Below are positions 45,223-55,796 of a stretch of 64,000 bases of DNA, piece by piece. Each line of letters begins with the position of its first letter. Position 1 is the stretch's first letter. The notes under the pieces were generated by a model. It was given only the letters and a program-made list of their open reading frames with translations. It made no database searches and was not told the origin of the DNA. Made by a program: the position numbers and the translations under genes. The DNA is from Oceanospirillaceae bacterium (lineage in GTDB: Bacteria > Pseudomonadota > Gammaproteobacteria > Pseudomonadales > Balneatricaceae): the NCBI GenBank assembly GCA_013215505.1, contig JABSQZ010000001.1:738881-802880 (forward strand), given 5' to 3'.

Positions 45223-45304
45223 TCTGTATTACCTGCGAATTGAAATTTGTATCTCCTAGTCCCAGAGAAATTGTATGAGTCTACTCAACAAACATTGTAT
45301 TTTT

Positions 45305-45315
45305 GTTGCAGCAAC
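45305..45315. promoter_or_regulatory. Palindrome GTTGCAGCAAC, upstream partner
   Basis: An 11-base palindrome (GTTGC-A-GCAAC) 17 bases before a small frame. The same palindrome, with T in the centre, occurs at 45593-45603. Paired sites of this kind could be operators or element ends. Confidence 0.35.
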
Positions 45316-45331
45316 GTAAATTGGAAATACT

Positions 45332-45463
45332 TTGACAGACAATCTAGATAAACAGACACAGGAAAAACCTGCTAAGAAAAAAAGGGTAGACCTACAACAT
45401 TTGCCGTTAAGAGTTCAAGTACTGACAGATCGCTTGCCAGGCGAGGACGGCTTAAGTACATGA
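45332..45463 (+). CDS. Possible small basic protein (43 aa)
   Basis: From TTG 45332 the frame reads LTDNLDKQTQEKPAKKKRVD and LQHLPLRVQVLTDRLPGEDG, ending at TGA 45461-45463. It has a lysine-rich stretch. The ribosome site is weak (GGAAATACT). It lies between two copies of an 11-base palindrome (45305 and 45593). It may be a truncated gene start. Confidence 0.3.
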   Translation: MTDNLDKQTQEKPAKKKRVDLQHLPLRVQVLTDRLPGEDGLST

Positions 45464-45546
45464 TTGAAAATTCCTCTCCTAGGGGTTGGAATATACAAGT
45501 TTGCCGTACCGTATTAGCAACGGACAAGTACACCAATTATCACGAA

Positions 45547-45569
45547 TCGGCCCTCATTCGATAGGCCGA
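45547..45569 (+). other. Hairpin (TCGGCC / GGCCGA)
   Basis: Six-base stem with an 11-base loop, not followed by a T-tract, between the small frame at 45332 and the palindrome at 45593. No function is evident. Confidence 0.35.
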
Positions 45570-45592
45570 GATTAAAGATATCGTTGCTGCAA

Positions 45593-45603
45593 CGAATTTA
45601 TTA
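45593..45603. promoter_or_regulatory. Palindrome GTTGCTGCAAC, downstream partner
   Basis: Counterpart of 45305-45315 with a different centre base. The hexanucleotide tandem repeat starts 43 bases further on. Confidence 0.35.
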
Positions 45604-45645
45604 ACTTAAAGCTCGAAAAAACGATCTTGATTGTGTACTCCCAAG

Positions 45646-45726
45646 GTCAAAGTCAAAGTCAAAGTCAAAGTCAAAGTCAAAGTCAAAGTCAAAGTCAAAG
45701 TCAAAGTCAAAGTCAAAGTCAAAGTC
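45646..45726 (+). repeat. Hexanucleotide tandem repeat (GTCAAA), 13.5 units
   Basis: Thirteen perfect GTCAAA units plus GTC. A plus-strand frame from 45627 would encode Ser-Gln repeats, but the rest of that frame is not protein-like. Because the unit is six bases, changes in copy number would keep the frame, but would change spacing in a promoter. The DNA onward to 46079 shows no further gene. Confidence 0.9.
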
Positions 45727-46079
45727 ACCTTACCATTACACTGGCCCAATTTTTAATGAAGCCGTGGCATATAAATACCCAGAAACAAACAGGGCGGCAC
45801 CCCATAACATGCCCCAAATACTCGCATAGAATGAAAAAGAAGAGGGTGAGTAGTTTACCTGAACAAATGCCATCGATAAAAACAAAACCGTTGCCGTCAT
45901 TGCAATATACATAGCTCATCTGTACTCACACAATGCAAAATTAATGCCTTGGCAATATTGACAAAGAGTATTGTTGTAGGCTCTTTGTGATCTGCATCTT
46001 TCACATGTTATTGACGAAAAAGTGCTACCTACTTGAAATGAATTCTGTTTATATTCAGAACAGACCAAAGCAGACAATT

Positions 46080-46358
46080 ATGGAAATGAACCAGATACAA
46101 TTCAACAGGGGCCTTCAGTCAATTACAGAGTACAAAATCGTAAACATAGGGTTGTAGTCGACCATTTTTGTCTATTCGACTGATGAAGAGAAATGGCAAC
46201 CGTTATCCTGTAAGCGAAGAGGGCTAATACTCTTTAAAAGCATTGATTCAGCATTATTATTCGCAACTGATCTTGGTTTTAATGAAGTCATAGTCGATGA
46301 ATTAGATGAGCAAGAAAGTAGCCTCTTTAAAGGACACTTTAACTTGCGTGTTAATTGA
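46080..46358 (+). pseudogene. Small unknown gene interrupted by an amber codon
   Basis: The frame reads MEMNQIQFNRGLQSITEYKI, VNIGL, then TAG at 46155-46157, then IFVYSTDEEKWQPLSCKRRG to SSLFKGHFNLRVN in the same frame, stop at 46358. Both halves look protein-like. The second half has a strand-helix-strand pattern (RGLILFKSIDSALLFATDLG). It is probably a 92-codon gene inactivated by one mutation. The family is unknown. The gap to 46839 shows no other gene. Confidence 0.4.
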
Positions 46359-46839
46359 ATTGTTTCGCGGTTTTGTCAATGAATATCTCTGCCTCCACTT
46401 CTAGAAGGTATATATCCCTGCAAACATCCCTTTAGAATAATCAAATGCCAATTTGGATTTAGAAAGGCACGTTATCCTGGCCTGGCAAAGAATGAAAACA
46501 ACCTGGCGGTCCTGTGTGCTTTGGCAAACATTGTCAGATTGTGTCAGTTGATGACACACTAAGATGAATTCGTCTAAAAGACTGCAAAGCACATAAAATC
46601 TGACATTGACTAGTTTTTTGTGTTTGCTCTAAATAGGCTAATAATGGATCACAACCAGTTCGAGACATACACAGGTCCTTAATTTCCTTTTGTCCCCCTC
46701 CCGTTCGAAATCGCAATTTTTTACATCGTTCACCCTTCTAAGAAACAGGCAGCGCACATGCTTATGACTCTTATATCATTTACTATTTTTATATATTCAG
46801 TTACTGTTCATTTTGCCTGATCATAACAAGGGAATGAAT

Positions 46840-48033
46840 ATGATAAATAAAACAATGATGGCAGTAGCTATTGGATTGGCGCTAAGTGGCTGTGAAGATG
46901 GCGGGAATGGAAGTTCTAGTAGTAGCGTTGCTATTGGAAGCGGGAATGGAAGTTCTAGTAGTAGCGTTGCTATTGGAAGCGGGCAATTTAAAGACAGTAA
47001 TACTTCGGGCATTAGCTATGAATCAGGTGGAAAGTCGGGGGTGACCAATGAAAATGGCGACTTTAGTTACGAGATAGGTAAGGAAATCACTTTTTCAGTG
47101 GGTAATGTGGTTTTAGGCAAGTCCATCGGTAAAGCCTTAATAAGCCCTGTAGATTTAGTGGTCGGGGGTAACAGCGATACTCTAGCAGTGAAATATATTG
47201 CGAGTTTCTTGATGATGCTGGACACTGATCAAGATGCAACGAATGGAATCACTATATCCACTAATGTGCAAGACATTGCCTTTAATTGGCCTCAAATTAA
47301 GTTCACTGCCCGGCATTTTACCCGGGCTCTAAAGGGGATAATTCCTCAAGTTAACGATGCTAATGAAGGTATCTCCCACAGCTTACCTACTGCCGACATT
47401 GCCAAACGACATTTGGAAAAAACTTTGCGTTGTGCGCACGCCGGCGCTTACTACGGCAATTACACAGGGGCTAACAACGGAAATTTAGCTTTTATGATCA
47501 GCGCAGATAACGGTAATGTTACCGGATTATCTTACAGCGTCCCCGGTAACGAGTTAACCGAGCTATCTAATAACACCGCCATAAACCATGGCCAACAAGT
47601 GTCCTTTGCTGCTGAAAACAGTTCTAAACAAGTGATTTTTGAGAGCCAGTTCGATTCGCTGCAGAATGTATCAGGTGATTGGACAGATACCATCAATAAT
47701 CTCAGTGGCGCTTTTAGCGTCACCAGAATGGGAGGCGCTATTGATACAACGTATCGCTATACCGGTAGGTATATTGGCGATGAGCACGGCATGTACTCTA
47801 TTGATCTTGACAGCTCCAACAAATTAACCGGGGTCGCTTATAATATAAAAACAAACCAATTATGGACTATTAGTGGTAACCACAGTGGCGAAGACTTTAT
47901 TGCAACATCCTCTAGTGGCGCCAACATCAGTGGTACGCTTAATACTGCAACCGGCGCGCTATCGGGGAATTGGTCCAATTCAACAATTAGCTATTCGGGT
48001 ACTTTCACTGGCAGTGGTTGCCAGTTAAATTGA
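46840..48033 (+). CDS. Lipoprotein with repeated glycine/serine spacer
   Basis: From ATG 46840 (MINKTMMAVAIGLALSGC) a lipobox ending LSGC marks cleavage and lipidation. A 39-bp exact tandem duplication (46903-46941 and 46942-46980) encodes two copies of a GNGSSSSSVAIGS spacer. The body has an early SGISYESGGKSGVTNENGDF segment like the carboxypeptidase-regulatory-type repeats of surface lipoproteins. Glycine/serine-rich beta strands follow (NLAFMISADNGNVTGLSYSV; SGTLNTATGALSGNWSNSTI). It is probably anchored in the outer membrane. Function is unknown; an upstream ATG at 46813 is less likely. Confidence 0.7.
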   Translation: MINKTMMAVAIGLALSGCEDGGNGSSSSSVAIGSGNGSSSSSVAIGSGQFKDSNTSGISYESGGKSGVTNENGDFSYEIGKEITFSVGNVVLGKSIGKALISPVDLVVGGNSDTLAVKYIASFLMMLDTDQDATNGITISTNVQDIAFNWPQIKFTARHFTRALKGIIPQVNDANEGISHSLPTADIAKRHLEKTLRCAHAGAYYGNYTGANNGNLAFMISADNGNVTGLSYSVPGNELTELSNNTAINHGQQVSFAAENSSKQVIFESQFDSLQNVSGDWTDTINNLSGAFSVTRMGGAIDTTYRYTGRYIGDEHGMYSIDLDSSNKLTGVAYNIKTNQLWTISGNHSGEDFIATSSSGANISGTLNTATGALSGNWSNSTISYSGTFTGSGCQLN

Positions 48034-48442
48034 GAGACCGGCAGATACCTTTTAGTGGCAAGCTAAATGTATCGCTATTTTATTTCAGCTTTTGTGAAGA
48101 TAAAATCAATGGCCTCAACTTTCTAGGTATTACATTCGCTACCCTATCACTTTATTGGGCAACCTATGCCAAATCATAAATACAGTGATAAGAAATACGA
48201 TTGTGACCAGCGCTGAGCCCGTATAGCTGCTAGCCTCAACACCCTAGATATTCACGCTCATTCCTCCTAAGGTTGCATCTATGCCAATACCCAAGTTACG
48301 GCGGAAATATTCAACGCGAAAGCGAAAGCGAGGGCATCATGGCCCGCCTGCATTACCCGGATTTGACTGGCCACAAATACCGCCAAATGAGCACAACCCT
48401 ACAGCCCTATCACTAAGGTTAGTCTTTAGGTCAGCTGGAAGA

Positions 48443-48479
48443 TATGGTAGCTATTGGCCGATAGCGCCTCTTATCTACT
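48443..48479 (+). repeat. Dispersed repeat copy 27 (fragment)
   Basis: ATATGGTAGCTATTGGCCGA, then TAGCGCCTCTTATCTAC. It overlaps the last bases of the GFA-like gene on the other strand. The gap 48034-48442 holds no supported gene. Confidence 0.65.
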
Positions 48480-48894
48480 TGTTAAACAGTTTTAAGTTGC
48501 CTGGAGCCCGCTCTTCGAATTTTGGGAGATCATCGGAAATATCATACCAATGAGCCTTAGAGCCCACGAAAATATGTGACTCTGGCTTTATACCGGGGTC
48601 TCCTTCAACTGTTCCGAGTGTTACAGAGGTGATTTTACCTTTTTCGGTACCTGCTAATGTCGAGCCACAATCACTACAAAAGCACCATCCACCAGCTGGC
48701 GTTTTTTCGTATACCTTTACCAATTCTTCTCCAGAGATCCAAAAAAAATCACCTGGATCAAATCCCGCATAAGTAGAAAATGCTGCTCCGTGCTGACGTC
48801 TGCACATAGAGCAATGGCAGTGATCTGCACCCAATAGCGTTCCTGTGATTTCGTAACGAACTTTGCCGCATAAACATCCACCTGTAATTGCCAT
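48475..48894 (-). CDS. GFA/CENP-V-family zinc protein
   Basis: From ATG 48894 the product begins MAITGGCLCGKVRYEITGTL. It has the zinc-ligand pattern of the glutathione-dependent formaldehyde-activating-like family: CLCGKVRY, CHCSMCRRQHGAAFS and CFCSDCGSTL. Length, about 139 aa, is normal. It probably acts in the cytoplasm on a thiol adduct, but most members are uncharacterised. A longer frame to 48930 exists. Confidence 0.85.
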   Translation of the reverse strand: MAITGGCLCGKVRYEITGTLLGADHCHCSMCRRQHGAAFSTYAGFDPGDFFWISGEELVKVYEKTPAGGWCFCSDCGSTLAGTEKGKITSVTLGTVEGDPGIKPESHIFVGSKAHWYDISDDLPKFEERAPGNLKLFNK

Positions 48895-49279
48895 CTCCGT
48901 TTCTCCCATACGCCCTGTTAATCCTTCCAATATTAGCTGACGTCAAAAATAGAAGCAGAATGACTGCACAGAAAACAAGTGAAACAGGCCCAATTAATAG
49001 CAATGTTTTTATGCTACTGACCAGTCTGCTTCATCATTAGGTCAGGCCTAAATATCAGGAAAGATAACAATTTTTGGGTAATATCAACAAGTACCAATAA
49101 CCGTTACGCAATCATTTTTACGGCCTCGACAACCTTGGGGGAATCCGATTCCTATCTGCTTAGGAAAAAATTTTATTAACCATTACAGACAAATCGAGCA
49201 TTGAATAATTCCCATAGTTACTTGAAATTTCAGGTAATGATATTGATGCTATCGTATCCAACAGAGTCTGGATAGTTGT

Positions 49280-50608
49280 TTAATTAGCCAATTTTTTTAA
49301 GTTGATCGATACTTGTACCATCAATAAACAACCTGTTACGCCTAACCCCAGACCTATGCCCATCCATATACCTTGTAAATGAAATGTCTGCATAAAATAC
49401 CAGGCAGCTGGCAGGCCCGCCAATAAATAACCTACGCCAGTAATCAGCGCCGGAGCAAACACTATTTTCATACCACGTAAGATATTTAACCCCGTTAATT
49501 GCCAGGCATCCACCACAAAACAGGCGGCTGCCACTAACATTAAACTGGGTAAAATATCCACCAGCTCAGCAAATAATGCATCTCCAGGCCTGGCAAACCA
49601 CTGCGACAACCATTCAGGGTTAATGCTGAACATCAAACCTATCACTACACTTGATGCGGTTGCCAGGATTAAACCATGGCGCGCGACATTAACAATGGCC
49701 TGCTTATCTCTGGCACTACCGTATTGATTACTCACTAATATTGAGGTTGCCTGAGCAAAACCATAAGAAATGCACCAGGAAAAACTTAAGATCTGCAAGG
49801 CAATTTGATGCGCGGCAAGAGATACCACTCCTAAAGTACCTGCCATCAAGGCTGCACCGGAAATCAATCCAAATTCAGTCATAGTGGCCAAGGCAACAGA
49901 TATACCGATTAATAATAAGGGTTTAATAGTGGATAGTTTATATTCAAACCATTTAGCCCAAGGCCTGTACTGCAAAAATTTCGGTTGGCGAAATAACCAC
50001 ACACCGTAACAAACCGCCATCACCCAGGCAGCTAATGAGGTACCATAACCGATACCAACAATCCCATAATCCAGCACAAATGCGAACACGTAGCTAAAAA
50101 CAATATTCAACAGAACAGTGAACACCGAGGCCCATAACACCGAGCGAGGAGAGCCAAAGGCCACCGCCAGTCCACGAAACACCACGATCAACAAATTAGG
50201 TAGCATCGACCACTTTAACGCATGCAAATAAAGCATACTGGTAGCAACGATTTCTGCAGGTTGTCCCATCATTAACAACAAGGTCGGTAACAGATAAAAT
50301 AACGGTAATAGGGCGATACTGATCAGCACGGATAATAAAATGGCACCTTTTAAAATTCCTCGAATTTCACCAGTATTATCAGGGTTATGCTGTTTTTCAC
50401 CATGAGCTATTGCCAGTAGGTTAGTGACCGATCCAATCAGGCTCATGACAACAACAAAAATAAAACCAAACACTGAACCAGCAAGACCTCCAGCAGCCAT
50501 AGTAGTGACACCAATGCGCGCCATCATCCAAATATCTGAAAGTACCATTAATTGAGCGACTAGCTGTGAAATGATCAAAGGTACTGCAAATTTAGCCAAG
50601 TGTTTCAC
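49280..50608 (-). CDS. MATE-family efflux transporter
   Basis: Twelve hydrophobic segments in about 442 residues; the start is GTG 50608 (VKHLAKFAVPLIISQLVAQL) preceded by GAGGGG seven bases upstream, rather than the more distal ATG at 50647. MATE landmarks include LMVLSDIWMMARIGVTTMAA early and a second-half repeat from LIGISVALATMTEFGLISGA. It would export cationic or other drugs by Na+ or H+ antiport at the inner membrane. It is divergent from a LysR gene, its likely regulator. Confidence 0.9.
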   Translation of the reverse strand: MKHLAKFAVPLIISQLVAQLMVLSDIWMMARIGVTTMAAGGLAGSVFGFIFVVVMSLIGSVTNLLAIAHGEKQHNPDNTGEIRGILKGAILLSVLISIALLPLFYLLPTLLLMMGQPAEIVATSMLYLHALKWSMLPNLLIVVFRGLAVAFGSPRSVLWASVFTVLLNIVFSYVFAFVLDYGIVGIGYGTSLAAWVMAVCYGVWLFRQPKFLQYRPWAKWFEYKLSTIKPLLLIGISVALATMTEFGLISGAALMAGTLGVVSLAAHQIALQILSFSWCISYGFAQATSILVSNQYGSARDKQAIVNVARHGLILATASSVVIGLMFSINPEWLSQWFARPGDALFAELVDILPSLMLVAAACFVVDAWQLTGLNILRGMKIVFAPALITGVGYLLAGLPAAWYFMQTFHLQGIWMGIGLGLGVTGCLLMVQVSINLKKLAN

Positions 50609-50740
50609 GTTTATCCCCTCATATTGTGTGAACTTATAGTATTTCAATCAAACTAATGGAATGTTCACTGGTTTTCAAACGAGCAATATGCCATTCTGGG
50701 ATGCATAAAACTCATGCCAGTTATTTGACCCGAGAAAACC

Positions 50741-51730
50741 ATGCAACGTCATGCACTTAAGCGCCACTACAACCTGCCTCATTCTTTAAACACATTGCGA
50801 GTGTTTGAGGCGGCCGCCCGATATTTAAGTTTTACCCATGCCGCAACCGAACTCAATGTCACCCAAAGTGCGGTTAGCCGGCAGATCCGACAACTCGAAG
50901 ATAATCTTGGTTTTGCCTTATTCAACCGCTTGCATCGGGCTTTGGAGTTGACCAGTGAAGGTCAGGAATTGTCAATGCTACTCTCGAGACAATTTGGAGA
51001 ACTAAACCGAGCAATTTATCAATTGGCACCCTCGCTGCAAGGTGAGCTTAAAATCAAGGTGGAAACCAGTTTGGCGGCGCGTTGGCTAGCCCCTCGACTA
51101 CATAAATTCAGAAAACTGCATCCAAATTTACAAGTAAATTTAACGCTGGCCTGGTTTCAAGCTGGAGTGAATATCAATCTGGACAGTGGTGGTTATGATA
51201 TTGCACTCTTTGGTGAAAAATACCCTGATTCTCGTTATGCCAACAATAGTTTGCGCTGCGAATATATGGCACCGATTTACCATCCTGCTCTATGTGAAAA
51301 TCAACAAGTACTCACTGTTGCGCAAGCAATCGACAAAGTACGCATCCATCCCACTCAAGACAGATCTGACTGGCAACACTGGTTATCATCAACTGGCAAT
51401 AGTGACCAGAGCCTGGATAAAGGCATAACTTTTAACAGTTTAGACTTAGCTATTATTGCAGCCACGGCCGGTGAAGGTGTTGCAATGATGGATTTGATGT
51501 TGGTACTGGATGAGCTGGAAAATACCCGTTTGTTGCTACCTGAACGGGTACATATCACGCAGAGCCCCTGGCAGTACTACTACTATGTTGCACCTGAAGC
51601 CAATGCCACCGATGATATTAACGCATTTATTGCTTGGTTATATGAAGAATTCAGTCAAGATCAACGCCGACTTTTTAAACTCGCGAGTGAAAATGGCTGG
51701 AATATACCGAAGGTTAGCAATAGCCAATAG
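50741..51730 (+). CDS. LysR-family regulator (GcvA-like)
   Basis: 329 aa, with HTH LPHSLNTLRVFEAAARYLSF, then LNVTQSAVSRQIRQLEDNLG. The effector domain starts near residue 100 (GELKIKVETSLAARWLAPRL) and contains AIIAATAGEGVAMMDLMLV. It is divergent from the MATE gene (132 bases between starts), which it probably controls. Confidence 0.9.
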   Translation: MQRHALKRHYNLPHSLNTLRVFEAAARYLSFTHAATELNVTQSAVSRQIRQLEDNLGFALFNRLHRALELTSEGQELSMLLSRQFGELNRAIYQLAPSLQGELKIKVETSLAARWLAPRLHKFRKLHPNLQVNLTLAWFQAGVNINLDSGGYDIALFGEKYPDSRYANNSLRCEYMAPIYHPALCENQQVLTVAQAIDKVRIHPTQDRSDWQHWLSSTGNSDQSLDKGITFNSLDLAIIAATAGEGVAMMDLMLVLDELENTRLLLPERVHITQSPWQYYYYVAPEANATDDINAFIAWLYEEFSQDQRRLFKLASENGWNIPKVSNSQ

Positions 51731-51995
51731 GCAACCTTATTGCCAATTAAATACAGATACTTTCTCATCTAGATCTGCTTTGAAATTGTACGATAAAACT
51801 CTTCTTTTGACTTCATTTTTTAGGGGGGAGCATACATAGGATAGATTATTACCTTTGCTTTTCTAAAAAATAGGCCGGGATTGTACCCATTGTTAAAGCC
51901 ATTAATGCGGCTCTATTAGTGTTGGGAAAAAAGGGGACTTATCGAGCTATTCACGATAAGTATCAATTGAATTTTAGGGCAGCTATGTTTTGCAT

Positions 51996-52097
51996 ATTAT
52001 CTTCTTTTGGGCGATACCTTCGAGTGCATACCCCAAATGCAACGCCAGCTAATCAGTCCTGCTAGCGGCGGGAACTGACATATATTAGCCATTTTTA
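51996..52097 (+). repeat. Dispersed repeat copy 28 (type B, degenerate)
   Basis: TTATCTTCTTTTGGGCGATA, CCTTCGAGTGCATACCCC, CAACGCCAGCTAATCAGTCC and AACTGACATATATTAGCCAT. The rest of 51731-52400 shows only short unconvincing frames. Confidence 0.65.
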
Positions 52098-52511
52098 ATT
52101 ACTCAGCTATTTTTACTCTTAAAAGCCCCCTACTCGAATACTTTATATGCTCAATGCCGGTACCGATATATGAAAGCAGCTGTTTACTGTAAGTACACCA
52201 GCTAACAAAAATGATTGGTTGCTACAGTAATTTTTAGGGTTGTTATCTGAACGTTCATTCTCCATTGGATGAACAGAGTGTCGACCTTCGACTATAAAGT
52301 CATCTGCCAGGAAAACGTATCGATTTGTATCCATATAGTTAATTTTGAAAGTAACCCCTACCCCTATGGACGCACACTGAATAAGCACCAGATGTAAATA
52401 TTGAACCAGCAAATACAAAGTCCAAAACTAGCTTACTGGTTAAATGCGGCTATGCTGATAACTGATTATTATTTACTTTTGTTCCGCCGTCCAATCTTGA
52501 GAACCTCAACT

Positions 52512-55500
52512 ATGCTCGGGTTAGAATTTATAGATAAGAATACCGATCTATTGATGGCATTAAATGCTGATTATAGTTACTGGGTTGTATTAGCTTCTTA
52601 TATTGTTGCCTGGATAGGTGCCTATGCGGGTTTATCTACTGTTCCATCTATGCGTCATACCGAATCTGTCACCGCCAAGCGGATATGGATGTTTGGCGGC
52701 TCTATAGCCATGGGATGCGCGATATGGTCAATGCATTTTGTCGGCATGCTGGCATTTTCATTATCGGTTGACGTGTATCATAATATTCTGCTCACCGCAT
52801 TATCTGTTGTTCCTGCTATTGCAGCGAGCTCTATCGCCTTGTTTTTTATCGAGCGCGATAATTATCACACCTGGCACCTGATCGCAGCTGGCACTATTCT
52901 AGGGGCGGGCATTGGCATCATGCATTATATGGGTATGGAGGCAATGTACGGTAATTTTACCTTAGTTTATCATCCCTGGATTTTTCTCCTGTCTATCATT
53001 GTTGCTGTGGTTTTAGCGATTATTGCCCTGTACGCAGGGAAATTTAAAGCTAATTCTGCGAGGACATTAAATTTCCAATTACTACGCTCTGCTGCTTTAG
53101 TGGGCGCCGCTATTACCTGCATGCACTACATGGGTATGCAAGCATCAACTTTCTTGTCCATTGACAACCTTGCTCAAACTCCAACCACCACTTCTCACGT
53201 TACTATGACTATCATTTTAGTTGCTTCAACCGTTTTTTTATCGACCTTAGCGGTGGTCTCTAACATTATCCATAATATGTTTAACAAACTCACGTTGGCC
53301 AAAGCAGAGGCGGAAGCTTCAACCCAGGCAAAGGCAGAGTTTTTAGCCACCATGAGTCATGAAATTCGTACCCCCATGAATGGTGTCTTGGGCATGCTAG
53401 ATTTATTAATAAAATCAGATCTCGATAAAAACCAACTGCATAAAGCAGAAATTGCCCGTTCTAGCGCTAAATCGCTATTAGTGTTACTGAATGATATTTT
53501 GGATTTTTCCAAGGTAGAAGCCGGCAAACTCGATTTAGAAATATTACACTTTGACCTGCGAAGTTTGTTGATAGAGTTTACTGAATCGATTGCTGTACAA
53601 GTCGAAGCCAAAGGTTTAGAAATCATTCTTGATATTACTCGTATTGAACATTCTATGGTTAAAGGAGACCCGGATCGCATACGGCAAGTCATTGCCAATT
53701 TAGTTACAAACGCAATAAAATTTACCGAAAAGGGCCACATTAGCATTAGGACGGAGCTGCTTGAGGATAAAAATACAAATCTAATCTTTTGTTGTTCTGT
53801 GCAAGATACCGGCATAGGTATACCCGCAAAAGCTATTAACAATCTTTTTCAAAAATTTACCCAAGTTGATTCTTCCACCACCCGTAAATATGGCGGTACA
53901 GGCCTTGGGTTATCCATCGCTAAACAGTTATGTGAAATGATGCAAGGCACGATTTCGGTTACCAGTATCTTAGGTGAAGGCAGTTGTTTTAACTTTAATA
54001 TTCTGCTGGCTAAAAGTAACCAATCCAAACAGGTTATCCCCTCCTTCGATGTGAGCAACTTATCATTATTGGTGATAGATGATAATGCCATCAATCGAGA
54101 AGTATTTAGGGGTCAATTAGAGCTTTGGGGGTGCCATGTAGAAGAAGCAAGCAGTGCTAGTGAGGCGATATCAAAACTGCAGCGGCGCTGTAAAAACCAA
54201 CAGCCTTTATTTGATGTGATATTTGTTGATATGCAAATGCCTGAGATGGACGGTGCCACCTTTGCCACAAAAATACGAAGCGATCCGCGTTTTAACCAAC
54301 TCCCCATGGTTATGATGACATCCCTATCAACACAGGGAGATAATAAATATTTTGCCGATCTAGGATTCAGTGCATATTTTGCCAAACCTGTTACCAGCTT
54401 GGATATTTTAGATGCGTTAGCAATAATCAAATCAGCTCCCAGCAATACTGACTTTTCTCAACCTCTTATTACCCACCAATATTTGGCGTGTTTGTCTCAT
54501 GAAAATGATGACTTATACAGAAAACATCAAGTGAGTAATAACAGTGCAGAGATGCCGTTTTCCTGGCCAACTGATGTTAAAGTTTTGTTGGTTGAAGATA
54601 ATAATGAGACCCATCGAGATCAAATGCAGCAACAGTACAAAATATGGGGTTTCACCCACACATTAGTCACCAGTACCAAGGCAGCGTTGGCAGAGTTAAC
54701 CTTAGCATCGCAGGCAAACACACCTTATACCCTTGCTATTTTAGACATGCACATGCCCGAAACGAGTGGTTTAGAGTTATGCCAGCAGATACAAAAAAAC
54801 CCACAATTGGCGCAAACTAAGTTAATTTTGGCATCGACACAAGCTCAGCCTGACGTTTCAGCGCAAATGAATGCAGCAGGGTTTTATGGCTATATTTCTA
54901 AGCCCATCAAACAGCCTGAATTATTAGACCTTTTACTCAAGGTTTCAGCTGTGCGAACACCAACGCCTGAATTTGTAACTTCTCAGCCCACTAAAGAGCC
55001 TGTGCAATTTAATGCGCATATTTTAGTCGTTGAAGACAATGCAACCAATCAACTAGTAATAGAAGGGTTATTAGGTAGCTTAGGGATAAGCGTTGATTTG
55101 ACCGGTAATGGTGAAGAAGCCATAACAGCATTACAGAGTACTACCCATCATGATTTGGTCTTTATGGATTGCCAAATGCCGGTGTTGGATGGTTACAAAG
55201 CTACGGAGAAAATACGTTCAAAACAAACAAGAGTAACCAACAGCGCAATTCCAATCATTGCTATGACGGCTAACGCCATGCCTGGCGACAAAAAAAAATG
55301 CCTGGAGGTTGGCATGGATGATTACTTATCCAAACCTATAGAGGCAGAAAAGGTGATCTCAATGCTAAGAAAATGGCTACCTGAGCCAACTAGAGCTGAA
55401 ATAAAGTCAACTCATCTCCAGGACGATACAATAGCAACCCAAGACCACACTAACACTGAGGTTGTCGTTTTTGATTATGAAGACATGGCCAAGAGGTTGA

Positions 55501-55796
55501 TGAACGATCTCGAGCTGATGAAAGCTGTTGCAGAGGTTTTTTACCAAGATCTGATTGAGCAAATAGAGGGTCTGAAAGTCAGTATTAACGACAATGATGT
55601 CACCCAGGCCGCTGCCATTATGCATCAAATAAAAGGCGCGTCAGCGAATGTGGGCGGTAAAGTGTTAAGTGCTTTAGCCCTTGAAATGGAACTAGCGGGC
55701 AAAGCAGGTAATATTAATGGAATACTGGAGAACATTGATCAACTTGAGCACAGTTTTAACACCCTTAAAGTAGCGATGGAGCAAGCACTTTCGTGA
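52512..55796 (+). CDS. MHYT-domain hybrid histidine kinase with three REC domains and HPt
   Basis: The frame is open from TTG 52401, but the MHYT domain starts best at ATG 52512 ([20 protein letters not shown]). Numbering from 52401: seven membrane helices with three MHYT-type motifs (MHFVGM, MHYMGM, MHYMGM); HisKA with phospho-histidine 320 ([11 protein letters not shown]); ATPase ([32 protein letters not shown]); REC1 ([11 protein letters not shown], about D610); REC2 ([11 protein letters not shown], about D782); REC3 ([11 protein letters not shown], about D923); HPt with H1075 ([12 protein letters not shown]). MHYT domains are proposed to bind copper and sense gases. Its stop overlaps the next gene's GTG by four bases, giving a two-gene signalling operon. 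Confidence 0.9.
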   Translation: MLGLEFIDKNTDLLMALNADYSYWVVLASYIVAWIGAYAGLSTVPSMRHTESVTAKRIWMFGGSIAMGCAIWSMHFVGMLAFSLSVDVYHNILLTALSVVPAIAASSIALFFIERDNYHTWHLIAAGTILGAGIGIMHYMGMEAMYGNFTLVYHPWIFLLSIIVAVVLAIIALYAGKFKANSARTLNFQLLRSAALVGAAITCMHYMGMQASTFLSIDNLAQTPTTTSHVTMTIILVASTVFLSTLAVVSNIIHNMFNKLTLAKAEAEASTQAKAEFLATMSHEIRTPMNGVLGMLDLLIKSDLDKNQLHKAEIARSSAKSLLVLLNDILDFSKVEAGKLDLEILHFDLRSLLIEFTESIAVQVEAKGLEIILDITRIEHSMVKGDPDRIRQVIANLVTNAIKFTEKGHISIRTELLEDKNTNLIFCCSVQDTGIGIPAKAINNLFQKFTQVDSSTTRKYGGTGLGLSIAKQLCEMMQGTISVTSILGEGSCFNFNILLAKSNQSKQVIPSFDVSNLSLLVIDDNAINREVFRGQLELWGCHVEEASSASEAISKLQRRCKNQQPLFDVIFVDMQMPEMDGATFATKIRSDPRFNQLPMVMMTSLSTQGDNKYFADLGFSAYFAKPVTSLDILDALAIIKSAPSNTDFSQPLITHQYLACLSHENDDLYRKHQVSNNSAEMPFSWPTDVKVLLVEDNNETHRDQMQQQYKIWGFTHTLVTSTKAALAELTLASQANTPYTLAILDMHMPETSGLELCQQIQKNPQLAQTKLILASTQAQPDVSAQMNAAGFYGYISKPIKQPELLDLLLKVSAVRTPTPEFVTSQPTKEPVQFNAHILVVEDNATNQLVIEGLLGSLGISVDLTGNGEEAITALQSTTHHDLVFMDCQMPVLDGYKATEKIRSKQTRVTNSAIPIIAMTANAMPGDKKKCLEVGMDDYLSKPIEAEKVISMLRKWLPEPTRAEIKSTHLQDDTIATQDHTNTEVVVFDYEDMAKRLMNDLELMKAVAEVFYQDLIEQIEGLKVSINDNDVTQAAAIMHQIKGASANVGGKVLSALALEMELAGKAGNINGILENIDQLEHSFNTLKVAMEQALS

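Noticed and set aside
45627-45914. A coding gene with Ser-Gln repeats
   Set aside because: Outside the hexamer array the frame has no protein-like character and no ribosome site; kept only as a possibility in the hexamer finding.
48281-48553. Plus-strand frame of 90 codons
   Set aside because: Highly basic, proline-rich, runs through a repeat copy and overlaps the GFA gene antisense; no ribosome site support.
52143-52418. Minus-strand frame of 91 codons upstream of the MHYT kinase
   Set aside because: It overlaps the start region of the kinase frame, has no good ribosome site and no recognisable domain; could be real but unsupported.
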